The notes beneath the pieces are model-generated. The model was not told the DNA's origin and made no database searches. It saw only the letters and a list, made by a program, of their open reading frames with translations. Shown here one piece after another: positions 1 through 10,705 of a stretch of DNA of 44,813 nt. Each line of letters starts with the position of its first letter. Positions within the stretch are counted from its first letter, which is position 1. Origin of the DNA: Serpula lacrymans var. lacrymans S7.9 (lineage: Eukaryota > Basidiomycota > Agaricomycetes > Boletales > Serpulaceae); the NCBI RefSeq assembly GCF_000218685.1, contig NW_006763290.1, positions 3,109,975-3,154,787 of the forward strand, in the 5' to 3' direction. The position numbers and the translations under genes are program-made.

Positions 1-44
1 CCAATGTACCCAACATGTTTAGAGAGTATGACAGGTATACAGTA

Positions 45-287
45 CCTAGAGTCCAATGTGAGTAACTAGAGAATAGGAAGCATTGGACTCTGCAATACTG
101 TCCGAAGTTTTGTAAACAAAGGTAAACAAAGCAGCCACAAAGGCGAAATAATAGAGAACACAATCAATAGTGAATGATAGAAGAATAGATAGAGAAAGGA
201 ATGAAAATATATAGGTAGCACAAAGGTGCAGAATCACCAAAACTAACATATATATGGCGGTGCTCTAACCAACTGAGCTACCAGCCC
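45..287 (-). repeat. tRNA-headed SINE-like repeat, copy 1
   Basis: Read on the minus strand, positions 287 to about 256 match the 5' half of a tRNA: an acceptor-like GGGCTGG, then the box A sequence TAGCTCAGTTGGTTAGAGC. The anticodon arm and T arm do not fold, so this is not a functional tRNA gene. The body that follows, down to about position 45, recurs at 33215-33430 without the tRNA head. The 3' part holds an 11 bp perfect hairpin (arms 48-58 and 81-91). A tRNA-like head followed by a unique body is SINE architecture. No target-site duplication was recognised. Confidence 0.6.
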
Positions 288-1090
288 TTGTACTAATGTC
301 AACTCATGATATGTGTTGTCTAAGAAGGCTAACAAACTTTGACCTTGACTATTCCAACAGGTAGTAATAGGTGCTCAAAGCTGCACATGTTGTAGAGTAA
401 GACATTGCTTTGCTACATCTCTTTCTTGTTTTTTACATTTTTTTCCACTGTTTTTCATCCTTTCTGACTTTGTTTGTAGGTGCATTGTTCACAATGTCTT
501 TACCTAAATAAATTTCTTGATCTGTCAAATTGTACCAGTAGCTACTTAAATTGTAATATGCTCTCACACAACCCAGTTTTTGCCTGCAGGGCCTTGCTAT
601 AAAACTTGGAGTCAGGGATGAAAAGGATTCTGAACTATACAAGTAAAGGAGTTTACTATGGCAATATCAGTATTATTCTATGGGTGTTTGTAGGTATGAA
701 TTCTTACCTCAGTCTGTGGATAGAAGACTGAGGTGCACAAGTGTCTGGAGAGTGAATATGTATGGTAGGTGGGAATAGGTTTGGTACTAATATGGAATGA
801 CTTTCTTGTGCGTGGTCAGGAAATTACCACAGTGAGACTTGACAAGCTAGGATCATATCAGTGTATGATTTACTCATTCACAACAGGGGACTGGTGCAAA
901 GTGCCACTACAATTTATACTGAACATGGAAGACCACTGTGAAGGTGGACACACAAACAGAGGGGACAAACGGAATTGGAATCAGGATATGATAATGATAG
1001 CAAGGGGGAAAGGACTAGTCTAATGTACAATGTAGTGAACAACAGTATTATATAGTAAATGTAGGATAGTAGACATGGATATTTTTCCAC
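288..1090. other. No recognisable gene
   Basis: Short open frames exist in this stretch but none resembles a protein family, and none has a convincing start, splice sites or codon pattern. Apart from the SINE that ends at 287 I see nothing here. Confidence 0.5.
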
Positions 1091-1099
1091 AGTCATGAC

Positions 1100-1640
1100 C
1101 TTCTAAGAGAGGCAGAAATAATGTGTTGCCTTGACCCTCTTGGAACAACAGGTGTTGTTTGGCGGAAGTCCCTCGAAAGACCATTGTAATGCCTCCAAAT
1201 GGAAGCTGATTATCCAGGATGTCCCACAATGTATGATCCAATGCTTCAATTCCATGATGGTGTTGCATTGGTGCTTCATCCCAGACAATAACTCCGGTAT
1301 GTCTCAATACCTTATGGAGGCCAGAGTTTTTGGGAATCCTGCATGTGAATATTTCATGTACAGGAATAGGGATTCCAAAGTGTGAATGAGCTATGCAGCC
1401 ACCCTCCAAGAGCAGGGATGCAATCCCAGAGGATGCTACACATAGAGCAATATTATGATAATCTCTTGCTCAAACGGTGGCGGCGATTGTATTACAGAGA
1501 TTTGTTTGTCCCCCTACCTTCAGCACTGTGAATAAAGCAAGTTGTTCCCCAATTATGATAAATTGACTGTATGTTGGTATCAAAAGCATTCCGCTGCTCT
1601 TGACTGAGCTGCTCCACATTATCTTTTGAGTAATAATAAT
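1100..1640 (-). pseudogene. Helitron Pif1-type helicase fragment
   Basis: The minus strand encodes a decayed piece of the SF1B (Pif1-like) helicase of a Helitron rolling-circle transposon. From 1640 downward: an entry motif resembling EQLSQEQRNAF, a degraded Walker A (GRGTNKS where GGTGKT is usual), then after a frameshift NTIAATV, a TGA, ARDYHNIALCVASSGIASLLL in two pieces, and a Walker B region VIVWDEAPMQH near 1280. It ends with DNQLPFGGITMVF and loses similarity below about 1130. The remaining helicase motifs, the Rep/HUH nuclease and the Helitron ends are absent. The family call rests on these ordered motifs; it is non-functional. Confidence 0.8.
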
Positions 1641-1649
1641 ACAGTTAAG

Positions 1650-2769
1650 TGATCAAATTTTACTGAGTCGGAAGTCAGTGAACTTGTGCTGTCTGTTCTT
1701 ATAAGCGTGAGAATTATCAATGTGGCTACAATTTTCACTGCACTCGTTACCTACTGCTAACCGAAAACCACGCGAGCGAAACTAAGCAAAAAGAGTGCTC
1801 CCACGTGTGCCGTGCCGCACGCGACTTTTGAGACCAATGTCCCCTTCATTATAGAAGATTTCGTTATAGAAGAATAGATTCTTACTCATCGCATCATTTT
1901 CTCATGCACGGACACATACCCTACGATCGTATATCTCCATAGCTTACTGTGCTTTTATCAAATTCTAGCAGATTCTGGATCGCAAGGTCCAAAGGCTTTT
2001 CCAAACCATCCAACCAGCCCCTAAATCTGTCACGTCTCAGCTTTTTGTTTGACTCTTTCCGACAACCTAAAGACCCAGTTCATCTTCCTGTTGTGTACCG
2101 AGTCCAGTTCCCATCGCATCCAAAATTCGTCTATTCCTCTCTCTCCCTACCATCCCAACAGGTAAACATACAGGTTTCGCATTCCAACTTCAGGTTTTGA
2201 TATCTGAATTTGCTCAGTCTCTAACTCATACTTACTCCCATATCTGTGACCCACGTGTTGTCACAAAGAGAAACAATCAGCCGCCGGCTGTCTTGTTGGT
2301 GAACAAAAAGATATCACGCTGACGGTCGGTCTACCGACATATCCATTGCTGCAAACGTCACTTTCTCTTCATCTCGAGTACGGCCCTTCATTTGGCCTCC
2401 TCATCGCCTCAAATCCCTGCCTTACCTAGTCCTCGTGTTGCACACGTTACGCGGACTGCGTTCAAGCACCATTGATATCTAGGAAGTATCAAGTTGTCGT
2501 AAACGCTCTAAGCATTTCAGTCCTTCCCTCAGCGTGCCCCACCCGCCCGCTGTCCGCCTCATTCACCTCTCAGTATCTATTTTTTCTCGAGATAGGTTAT
2601 CTCTAACCGCTGAAGCTGTCCTTTTTCTTTACTTCAAATTCCCAAAATTCCGTAACTCAGGCTGAGGGTGCGTTCTTATCCGATCATCTTTTTATCCTAT
2701 CATCTTTCCGATCTACTTCAAGATATCTGTCACGAAGCTGGTGTTAGAATCAAATTTGATAGGCCCATC
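1650..2769. promoter_or_regulatory. Upstream region of the small three-exon gene
   Basis: About 1.1 kb without supported coding sequence. From about 1740 the base composition becomes more GC-rich than the flanking repeats. Positions 2370-2640 are strongly pyrimidine-rich (TCTTCATCTCGAG, TCCTTCCCTC, TTTTTCTCGAG), typical of fungal promoters and 5' leaders. No clear TATA box can be assigned. The regulatory role is inferred from position and composition only. Confidence 0.4.
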
Positions 2770-3384
2770 ATGAATTTTTATGGAAAGAACGAAGATGCTG
2801 TCGATTTCGGTGGTGAAATGGATTACTCCGGTCACCAATGGTTCCAAGAACCCCCGCCCAGACCAGAGGTACGATTGAGTATTTGCTGTCTTCTACTTCG
2901 CATTGATCTATTGATAAATGTAGCCTCAACCCGTCGCACCTCCCGTCGAACATTATGCTCCTGGATCCGATGTGATCGCTCGGAATGATGATTTCATTTT
3001 TGCACTCAGAGCAGCTACAAATGTCCTTTATGGTCGCTTCAAACAATATGGCCAAGTAAGTCTCCTGAAATTTTCTATCTTGAGCATGACTGTAATGAGG
3101 AAATTCAGCTGGGCGTATTAGCATGGTGTTCTGAATTTGGCGAAATGATCGACAGTCTCAAAGAATTGGGTTTCCAGGGTAACATGTTCATAACGACCCG
3201 GACACAAGCACTCAGAACGTGTGAAGAGATACTCAGGCTAAAGCTTGATATCAAGATGCAGATTATCTTAATGTATCTCTCATCACAAGTGGCGCGACTG
3301 CGTCGCTTCCTTGATGGTGAACGAATGTGGGATGACTATCCAGCGCCTGAATTTCCTCTTGACTATCGTACCTATGGTTCATGA
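2770..3384 (+). CDS. Conserved-looking small fungal protein of unknown function
   Basis: Three exons, 2770-2868, 2924-3055 and 3109-3384, join in phase 0 into a 168-residue protein. Introns are 55 bp (GTACGA...TGTAG) and 53 bp (GTAAGT...TTCAG). The protein starts MNFYGKNEDAVDFGGEMDY, has a proline-rich stretch (QEPPPRPEPQPVAPP) around residues 26-40, then a compact region with NDDFIFALRAATNVLYGRF and LGVLAWCSEFGEMIDSLKEL, an amphipathic segment rich in L, K and R (ILRLKLDIKMQIILMYLSSQ), and ends near DYPAPEFPLDYRTYGS. I see no signal peptide or membrane segment. I do not recognise a domain. Good splice sites, an undisturbed frame and a promoter-like upstream region argue for a real host gene. 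The chosen ATG is the first in its open frame. Confidence 0.8.
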
Positions 3385-3743
3385 TTTATGACCTAGTTGC
3401 AAAGTTCTATTTGTGATATTTGCTCCTTATGGCATTTTCTTTCTAATCTTCTTGGTTGTTCTTATGATAGTAACGCCCATGTCTTGTATACCGGTGGTGG
3501 AAGGCGTAGGACTCACGGTTTAAAATGATCGACCTCGACTCCAACTTGATCTGATCTGATTGCCACTCAGACAATCGACAATGGACGCATCGACGACAGC
3601 ACAAGACTGCGTGTATGTTGACATATATCACATAGTCTTTATGAATTCCTATTATCATTTTATTCTCCATGATCCTCATCTACCAAAAGTACTACCATAT
3701 TCCATTTACATAATACCTTTTCTCATGCTTTTACCAAAATGAC
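3385..3743. other. 3' flank of the small gene up to the Harbinger element
   Basis: AT-rich sequence after the stop at 3384. Positions 3581-3745 could be read as a short ATG exon (ten codons) followed by a GT-AG intron, but the downstream sequence is the Harbinger terminal repeat, so I do not call a gene. Confidence 0.4.
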
Positions 3744-3771
3744 AGCCTCGTTCAAGGTCCGTTTCGAAGGG
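3744..3771 (+). repeat. Left terminal inverted repeat of the Harbinger element
   Basis: Begins AGCCTCG and contains TTCAAGGTCCGTTTC. It matches the complement of 7162-7189 with one mismatch over the first 22 bases. Confidence 0.85.
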
Positions 3772-3992
3772 ACCTCGCTTAAAGCGCTTAAGCCCCAGTC
3801 CAGCTTTCAGCTGGGCCACGTCATCTATCTTGAAAATAGCCGAAGAGCAGACCTGGAGATCACCGGACTGATATTATGGTATATTCTTCAAAAAATCGAA
3901 TTAAACAACTCCGACTATAATCGGCGCTTCAACTTTACGTGCTGCAATGCTGGGTGCCACCCCGTCAGTTTGCCTTCACTCTTGTCCAAGTC

Positions 3993-5733
3993 ATGGCACA
4001 CTCTGACGACAAATACGACACTAGCGACTCTGACGATCCCAGCAATTTCATCACCACTGATACAACCTGTCAGACAGCATCAGAACACACCCTCCAGAAA
4101 CAAGGTAATCCCCCTAGACCTGCCCAGATCAACTGAACCAATTCTTGTACAGATAGACTGGTTGAGTGGCTGGAAAAGCACCCTAAATGCAGATATGTCC
4201 TCTTTTCAGATTCTACTGCTTTTGTGAAAGAAGAGAACCAAGAAGTGTCAAAGACTACCAAGTACACAAAAGCTTCATTGCATCGAAGGATAGCAAGACA
4301 TGTTTTTAAACATGACTCTAGTGACGACCTCCGTATTGCGGTTGATCATCTTCGCAAATGATTTGGCGAAGCAGTCCAAAATCGTCTTACAACTTAAGTA
4401 CATATATTCTCTCTCCACGTATCTGCTCACGTCCTGTTAGCCTTAGCAAAACATACAAGGGACACTTGCGTGAATTAGGGTCGACTGGGAGCGGCCTTAT
4501 ATCAGGAGACCTGTCTGATGATCAATTCAATAGTCCCAATGGTATGTTTTTTTTGGTTTTATTTACAGGTTCTATGTACTGATTTGAAAAGAATGTGTTC
4601 GGGCAAAGTTCCGTTGGTGGGACAGCCTGAATGCATTCTGGAAGTCCTCTCCAAAGTATAATGCCAAACCGGTGACTGCTGCACACAGTCAAGATCTTGC
4701 TACTCAGGCCACAATAATCCTGTTCTCAATGAGAGGTGACAATGGGGCGATGGAACGTGGCATGAACCACCATCTTCAAGAAGGAGGGTGGGACATGATG
4801 AATGATGATTCAGGTTATGGGGTTGACGGTAATCAGGTGGCGGCAACATATAGTAGGGATAACTACCAGCAGCAGCAGCAACAGCACTACGATGTCCCTC
4901 AGCACGGGAGCATGTCTCAGCACATGTTTTCTAGGTCCAATCCGTCACTTTCTCATCTGCCGCCTATTCCCCAGCAGCCACAGCATGGTGGTAACATAGG
5001 CCCCTACATGTCCTCCCTTTATCACAATCCTCGAGGCACTGACCTGTCACTAGTCTCACCATCAACAGTAACGGTTCGGACAATCTGATTGGCTCTCGTC
5101 ACGCTGTATCTTGTGTTTCATCCATGGTATCAATCCCATCTATTTCCGGCCACATGCGCCAACTGGAGCAACCACATGCACCGGTCCAATGCTCAACCAT
5201 TGAGGCGAGTGCAGCTCCTTTGGGTCGTGGACAGTTGCCTATTCGGGGCCATTCACCTGCTCACAGTGGGCCCGTCATCACCCCTAGATCGTCAATTCCT
5301 ACCTCAACTCGATCAAAGTGCACATGTGAGGCTGTTGAACCAGATGAGTCTGAGCCGAAGAAGAAACCTGAGCCGAAGCAAGTGAAGGGTAAGAAGAAAG
5401 AGTGAGTCAGACACTGAACACTTGAAGACATTAATGGAACCTGTTCTCAAGGAGGATAAAGATGAGAGGGTATCAGAGCGTACTCTGAAGCAGGCAAAAT
5501 ACATCCACAATATGGTTGTTGAGCAGGGTAAAAACATTATCACCGCAAAGGAAGCTGATGCTCAACATCAAGCCGGCCTCCTTCAGCCGGCCAAGTTGCA
5601 GATATTTTGTGAAGGGAATGCTCAGCATACTCAGATAACCCTACAAGAGAATGCCCAGCGTACTCAGCTTGCTGTTGAGGACATGCAATTAAAGCAGTCT
5701 GCCCATGAACTTGAAGCACTGAAGATTCAGTAG
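3993..5733 (+). pseudogene. Harbinger Myb/SANT-like accessory protein
   Basis: The likely DNA-binding partner of the transposase. The ATG is at 3993; exon 1 ends at 4104, and a 48 bp intron (4105-4152, GTAATC...GTACAG) joins it in frame to RLVEWLEKHPKCRYVLFSDS. That is the start of the Myb/SANT-like region, which continues through KYTKASLHRRIARHVF and RLTT, then KTYKGHLRELGSTGSGL and AKFRWWDSLNAFWKSSPKYN up to about 4680. A glutamine and proline-rich linker (CAG run near 4869-4884) and a charged, coiled-coil-like C-terminus ending HELEALKIQ follow. It is broken by a TGA near 4359, poor splice signals near 4400 and 4550, and frameshifts near 5060 and 5400. Its 3' end overlaps the transposase end. 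Confidence 0.75.
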
Positions 5734-6925
5734 TTCTTTGAGGGACTGGAATCATATCTTGAGAAGTCCAATTGCATGTTCACAGCGTATATGAATGTGT
5801 GATAAATGGTAGTTAAATTGAGATTGCCTTGTAGTGAGGCTACAACCTGGTGGCTGCTTGAATGGTGCTACACACCAAGATGTGATAGGGTATGCAGAAT
5901 CTGCCCAGATCCATTCATCTTCGTTCAGAAAGTCTTTATGCTTTTGTGATGTCAGAGTGTCTTGGAAGGCAGAGGAATCATGAGTGCTTCCTATATGCCC
6001 TAGACCATAATCTATGATCTTGAGATTATGGGGAAGAATAATAGCCTGGGGAAAGTTCAGATCACTTCCATAATTCAGAAGTAATATAAATCACCTGGCA
6101 ATTCAAAGAGTAGTTGGATTTCCTATCAAAGAATGTCTCTCCAAAGTGGCTTGGTTTTTGGAAGAGAGGAATGTTTGTACCGTCAACTGCCAAACACCCA
6201 TTTCTCCATTCTGCACAAACTTGATTCTCCACCCACGCTTTGGCAGAATCCTTCTCCTCTTGAGTAGGGTGACCAACAACCTCATCATGCAATGAGAGGA
6301 TAGCAATCATACACCGATTGGTGCTATTCACCACTGTGCCAACAGAGAGACCTGCCCAGTCAGCAATATCAGCAGGTGTAAATCCATTTCCATAGTGGCC
6401 TAGACGGTTCAAAACATAGAGAGTTGATGTTCAATAGGAGTCTGCGGTGTATTAGAATTATTGTGGAATATTGGGTGGTCACAGATCCTAGCTAAAATAC
6501 CGTCAAAAGTTTCTGATCGACATCAATTAATATGTTGGAAATGTGTTGGATTGTAAAGACGTGACCACTCCATAAGAGGGAATTGTGATAGACGAGGTGC
6601 TTGTGGGTATGTTGTAAATACTCTTGTATGTTGCACCTGGCATTGCAAACAGAGATATTATATTGTTAATATTTGTATTTGATGTGCCTTGGGATGTACA
6701 ACTACTTCTGCCTGCTCGGCAGATGATGTACCTTCCATTTTTACAAGGTATTAATACCTACCATAATATATCTAGTCAGAGGGAGACTACTGACTTACCT
6801 GACATGGGAGAATCTGAACGGACAAGAGAAAGTGGACTGCTTGGTGGTGACCCATCACGTGACCCATCTTCAGAATGGTCGGTGATGGTGACTGGCCTGC
6901 GGATTAGCTGCCGAAGGAGATCCAT
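5689..6925 (-). pseudogene. PIF/Harbinger DDE transposase (DDE_Tnp_4 type)
   Basis: Read leftward. The likely ATG at 6925 starts MDLLRQLIRRPVTITDHSED; a GTAAGT donor lies at 6798. The next coding blocks are QFPLMEWSRLYNP, ETFDGILARICDHPIFHNNS and IEHQLSMF, then a +1 frameshift near 6416, and LNRLGHYGNGFTPADIADWA with the HTH-like SVGTV. All three catalytic acids remain: Asp in CLAVDGTNIPLF (about 6183), Asp in GSTHDSSAF (about 5988) and Glu in RCEHAIGLLK (about 5783). Stops interrupt the frame (TGA near 6530; TGA near 5760 where family members have GRFQSL). The C-terminus ends early, at 5689, within the overlapping partner gene. It would cut and join transposon ends in the nucleus if intact. 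Confidence 0.85.
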
Positions 6926-7161
6926 AAATGTGGTGTTGGGTTCCTCAAGATGACACTAACAGATAGTGGGCTGGTGGCGAGACATGTTGGCATTTCAAGG
7001 TGCGTTTGGCTTGTTCATATATAGCTCACAACTCATGGTTATCATGTTCAGCTTCATGGTATACTCATTTTTTTGGTACAGCATTTCTATTTAATTTACA
7101 CGTTTGCCGTCGGTTAAGTGTGGTCACCAAGATAACAGCTTTTGGTTACTTGCTTCCCCCC

Positions 7162-7189
7162 CTCCTAGAAACGGACCTTGAACGGGGCT
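7162..7189 (-). repeat. Right terminal inverted repeat of the Harbinger element
   Basis: The complement reads AGCCCCG then TTCAAGGTCCGTTTC, matching 3744 onward. Confidence 0.85.
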
Positions 7190-7317
7190 ATTCTAAGTAA
7201 GCTGTGAGGCGTGTGTAGAAACTATAGAAAAGGTAGTAATGTGGCGAGCATCTCCTTCTTCCCCGCTATCATATCATACTCTGTGATTGTTGTAGTTCCT
7301 TTATAAAAAATACTCTC

Positions 7318-8832
7318 TTGTTTTTCCTGTGCTCAATATCACATATACCTATCATCCTCAACAACCCAAACAACATTGTTCCACCCAACTTTCATGGTGA
7401 TGAATATACAGAAGCAAGAGCGGAACTTACAAACAATTTAATAGACAATAGACAAGCAGCACTAATCTTGACTAACCTCTGGACTATCAACAACAACAAG
7501 GAGAAAATCTTGTGGGCACATATAGAAGAAGCAGAAAAGTTAACAGAAGGAGAGGCGCAAAACAATGCAGAGACTTGCCGCAGCTCAGCAGAAGCTAGCA
7601 GATGAGCAATAGACAGCGCATCTGGAAGAGTGGAAGAAGAACAAAACCAAATACACACTGGTAAAGGATGTAGACATCCCTTCTGAACCCACCATAATTC
7701 CCGCACACTACACCACACGCAAAATGAAAGCAGGCAAGTCTTGCAAACTCCACTACTTCACAAATAGAGGACTGGAAGATGCATCCTGCACAATACTGTC
7801 ATCAGACCCAGAAGCGCTAATCATGATGCCAGGTTCTCATAAGTTACATACCTGGATACTGACTGGCACGGTCAAAGACCCAAAGACTGCAATATTGAAG
7901 GATGAGAACTTATCCTGGGAACAGTTTAACAAAGCCACCTTGAGAATGGTATCATCCATGCAACAATGCAAATAGCCAAATGACTGTGTAGGCATGCACA
8001 TAAAATTCTGGTCTGGACTCCAAAATCACATATGGAGATTCTCCTTCGACACACTACAGCAAAAAGCACTGCTACTGTACCAATCCCAACAAAGACAGGG
8101 ATGGCACCTCACAGTAGGATCTTCTCAGGGATGGAGTTTAGGTCTAGCTCAAATCAACAAGCAACTCCTCCTAGCAGCCAGAGAAGAGCTTTTCAACAAG
8201 CATTGGGCTTTAATCGTAGTGTTGGCAACATAGGTGCGTAGCTAACTTATTAAAAATTACAAAGCTTTATACATACTGGCCAATTGCGTGCCTAACCCCT
8301 TCCCGGCCATCATGTGCCCGCCATTCCCTCTGCACACAGATGCATCAAGAACAACCATACAGGTTGTGAGAGGCCTCAGACGGGCATCACAACCCAAGGC
8401 CCTCCAGCTCATCAGCATACAACCCCCCTCATGCCACATTCCAAGCAACTTGACATGGCGGACAAGGCCAGGAGAGATCACCCTCTCCTATGCACACAAA
8501 TCCGTCAAACACCTACCAGCACAGGCAATGTCCCTTTTGGAGCAACCCCAAAGTGCTTATCCTTCCCTGCTGTGCCGTGTGCCTCAGACGTCACCCCCAC
8601 CGCACCAGTGACTGCTCCACCATCCGCACATGGAACGGGAAGCACAACACCTTTGCAGAATGCATCAACAAGGCTCTATGGGCTAGAGATGGACACCAGA
8701 TATGCGCCACATAGCAATGAGGCAAGAGCTGCTCCGCTCCAGGACATGACCACAAACATATGTGCGCAAGATGTGGTGCCACCACACACGGAGCTCAAAC
8801 ATGCCCTCAAGCTCAGAAGGCAGACACCTTGA
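7318..8832 (+). pseudogene. Gag-like ORF of a tyrosine-recombinase-type (DIRS-like) retroelement
   Basis: Several overlapping frames form one decayed protein. 7318-7605 holds a helical region (NNLIDNRQAALILTNLW), followed by a charged stretch. 7724-7975 reads KLHYFTNRGLEDASCTILSS and then WEQFNKATLRMVSSM. 7994-8150 reads MHIKFWSGLQNHIWRF. A proline and serine-rich linker follows. From 8540 a cysteine/histidine region CCAVCLRRHPHRTSDC is visible, and near 8765 CARCGATTHGAQTCP, which look like two zinc knuckles. I recognise this arrangement from mushroom genomes, where it precedes a reverse transcriptase; the DIRS-like assignment comes mostly from the RT/RNase H remnant at 9062-10250. At least three frameshifts or stops break it. 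Confidence 0.55.
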
Positions 8833-9061
8833 ACTCTGTACAGAGCAATCAAATGGGAGAAGGAGCTGAAAGAGGCAGTGATTCTTGATAGACTCATCAA
8901 GATACCCCAAGGCATACATTTAGGTTTTATATTGAATTTTCCACAGATATCTCATGTACAGACTCCACCAAATAAACATCCTATTCAAGTTTACGAGCAG
9001 CATTTTGTTGAAATAATACAATAAGAAATACCATATTTTCTTCCAAATCAAGTGTTCTCAT
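8833..9061. other. Deletion or linker between gag-like and RT remnants
   Basis: No coding similarity is visible. The reverse transcriptase core (fingers and the YxDD region) that should lie between these two remnants is missing. Confidence 0.4.
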
Positions 9062-10250
9062 TTGGAACACTACAATAGGGCACACATCACCTGGCATCAA
9101 AAGATTGCCAAAACAGGCTTACGCCAATCAGGCAACAGAATCTGGTTCAGAGGACATACCATCAATAACCAGTTGATAGAGGAATTTAATGAAGACTGTC
9201 CGAGACCAATCAAGGATCTATCGGAATCCACTAATCAATCAGAACACGACTCCCTGTTTTTCTACTGCATGCAAGACGTTTATCAGTCTCACACAGGCTC
9301 GGAATCCCTTGGGAAACTTCCAAGACCAACCATTCAGTTCATCCACAATCTATATTGGTCTACTGTGGGACCTCACTAGCCGGACAGTATCATTCAGCCC
9401 AGAAAAAGCATGGAAATACTTACTAGTAATTCACCAATGGAGAAAACAAGCAATGCATGTTCTACATAACGTACAAGGGCTGTACGGTAAGTTATTACAT
9501 GCCTCTTTAGCACTTTTTATGGGAAGAGCCTATCTGACAGTCCTGGAAAGCATGTTGAGTACATGCTCAAACAAGCCAACCATGTTACACCATTCAGACA
9601 AATTTTGATTGAGCAAAATTTAAACTGGTGGTCAATCAAACTCCAGACAGGAGCAGTATCCTGCCCAATATGACCCTCCTCCTTGTTCTCAGACCTCCAA
9701 GCCTTCTCCAATGTAAGTTCAGGAATAGGAATCACTATCACTGCCGGAAGTAATTGGAGAGCCTGGTGTCTAATCCCAGGTTGGAAAGAACTTGATGGAA
9801 AACATGACATTGGCTGGGTGGAAGCTTTGGTTTTGAATTCCTTACCCACACTCTTGCTGCTAACTCTCACTCTAGCGACGCAGTCATTGCGTACAGCAAC
9901 AACACAGGAGTTGTGGAAAGTTGGACAAACAGCTGCCACAGAAACTAACAGGTCAACACCGTATTCAAGCGGATCCATAATTTCATAGCCTTCCCTACCC
10001 TGTCAAGATTTATACTGAATATATACGTAGTGCCAATAACCCAGCAGGCAACCCTTCGTGAGGGATATATGGACCTCAACACCTCCTTCTCACACCCATT
10101 CTCCCACATCTCCAGCCACTCCTCATTGACGCTAACTGCAAAAGGGCCTGTGGCCTTATTATCCTTTGCAGTCCTACCTATGCTGAAAGGCTTGAAGGCA
10201 TGAAACAGTTGCATAAGCAACACTGCCTTGGATCCCGGGGACAAATGTCC
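9062..10250 (+). pseudogene. Reverse transcriptase tail and RNase H of a DIRS-like retroelement
   Basis: Read rightward across three frames. 9062-9250 keeps EEFNEDCPRPIKDLSES. 9340-9420 has YIGLLWDLTSRTVSFSPEK, a pattern that follows the RT palm. 9430-9590 holds LHNVQGLYGKLLHA. RNase H begins about 9685 with FSDLQAFSNVSSGIGI and continues through WRAWCLIPGW and DIGWVEAL; after a frameshift near 9870 it reads AYSNNTGVVESW, where SDNTG is usual, so a catalytic Asp has become Asn. FKRIHNFI follows, then a region resembling the proline-rich link to a tyrosine recombinase. No recombinase domain remains: similarity ends near 10250. The RT core is absent, so the copy is dead. Confidence 0.6.
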
Positions 10251-10471
10251 TTGTTTTCCACTTTAGTGGAGTAAGGCTGCATGATGAAATGGCAAACATT
10301 TGCCATTTTAGCACTGCATACTCACTGCTGCAAGCATGTAGGATTTGAATGCATAGACTAAGGTCTTAGTGTGCATGCATTGAGTGGTGTAGCATGTCAG
10401 ACTGCAAGACAACTACAGCCTGCTGGCATAGATTCCTTCTTGGGCAACTAGTCCTTTTCCAGCAGGTCTGG
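10251..10471. other. No gene; contains a short palindrome
   Basis: Non-coding. Positions 10287-10308 form a 10 bp perfect hairpin (AAATGGCAAA, CA loop, TTTGCCATTT). Confidence 0.5.
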
Positions 10472-10692
10472 TGTAAGGTATTAACCTGATTAGTCATACC
10501 TTACTTCTCAGTCAAGTATATAGAACTACATAGTTTTAAGCCACATAGGTATTTAGTCCAAGTTTGTGATTAGATTAGGACAATCTAATCACAAACTCTT
10601 ACATATCATTGAATATAACCCAGGTTAAATTCAGTACTGTGTGAGTAAGTGAGTGAATTACCATTCAGAAGTGAAACACTCTCATATTTACA
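10472..10692. mobile_element. Solo LTR, family C, copy 1
   Basis: Starts TGTAAGGTAT, ends TTTACA and matches 11811-12058 along most of its length. Flanks are TCTGG on the left and TCCTGG on the right, a near match to a 5 bp target duplication. It contains a 16 bp perfect hairpin (10561-10576 with 10582-10597, loop AGGAC) that is only partly kept in the other copy. Confidence 0.7.
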
Positions 10693-10705
10693 TCCTGGAA
10701 TTATA

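Larger units (their letters stand above)
3744..7189. mobile_element. PIF/Harbinger DNA transposon, full length, inactivated
   Basis: A 3446 bp element bounded by terminal inverted repeats: 3744-3771 on the left and the complement of 7162-7189 on the right. Both contain AGCC(T/C)CG followed by TTCAAGGTCCGTTTC. Inside, a Myb/SANT-like ORF is read rightward (3993-5733) and a DDE transposase leftward (6925-5689), tail to tail. This two-gene plan is characteristic of PIF/Harbinger elements. No 3 bp target-site duplication was recognised (GAC on the left, ATT on the right), so an end may be eroded. Both genes carry frameshifts and stops, so the element is not autonomous now. Confidence 0.85.

Noticed and set aside
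46..249. Hydrophobic 67 aa minus-strand ORF resembling a membrane peptide
   Set aside because: It is entirely inside the SINE-like repeat, and the second copy does not keep the frame.
256..287. tRNA gene on the minus strand
   Set aside because: Only the acceptor-like start and D arm are present; the anticodon and T arms do not pair, and the following body is a dispersed repeat.
3581..4227. Gene starting at 3581 with an intron ending at 3745, or an ORF from 3739
   Set aside because: The supposed coding sequence covers the left terminal repeat of the Harbinger element, which explains it better.
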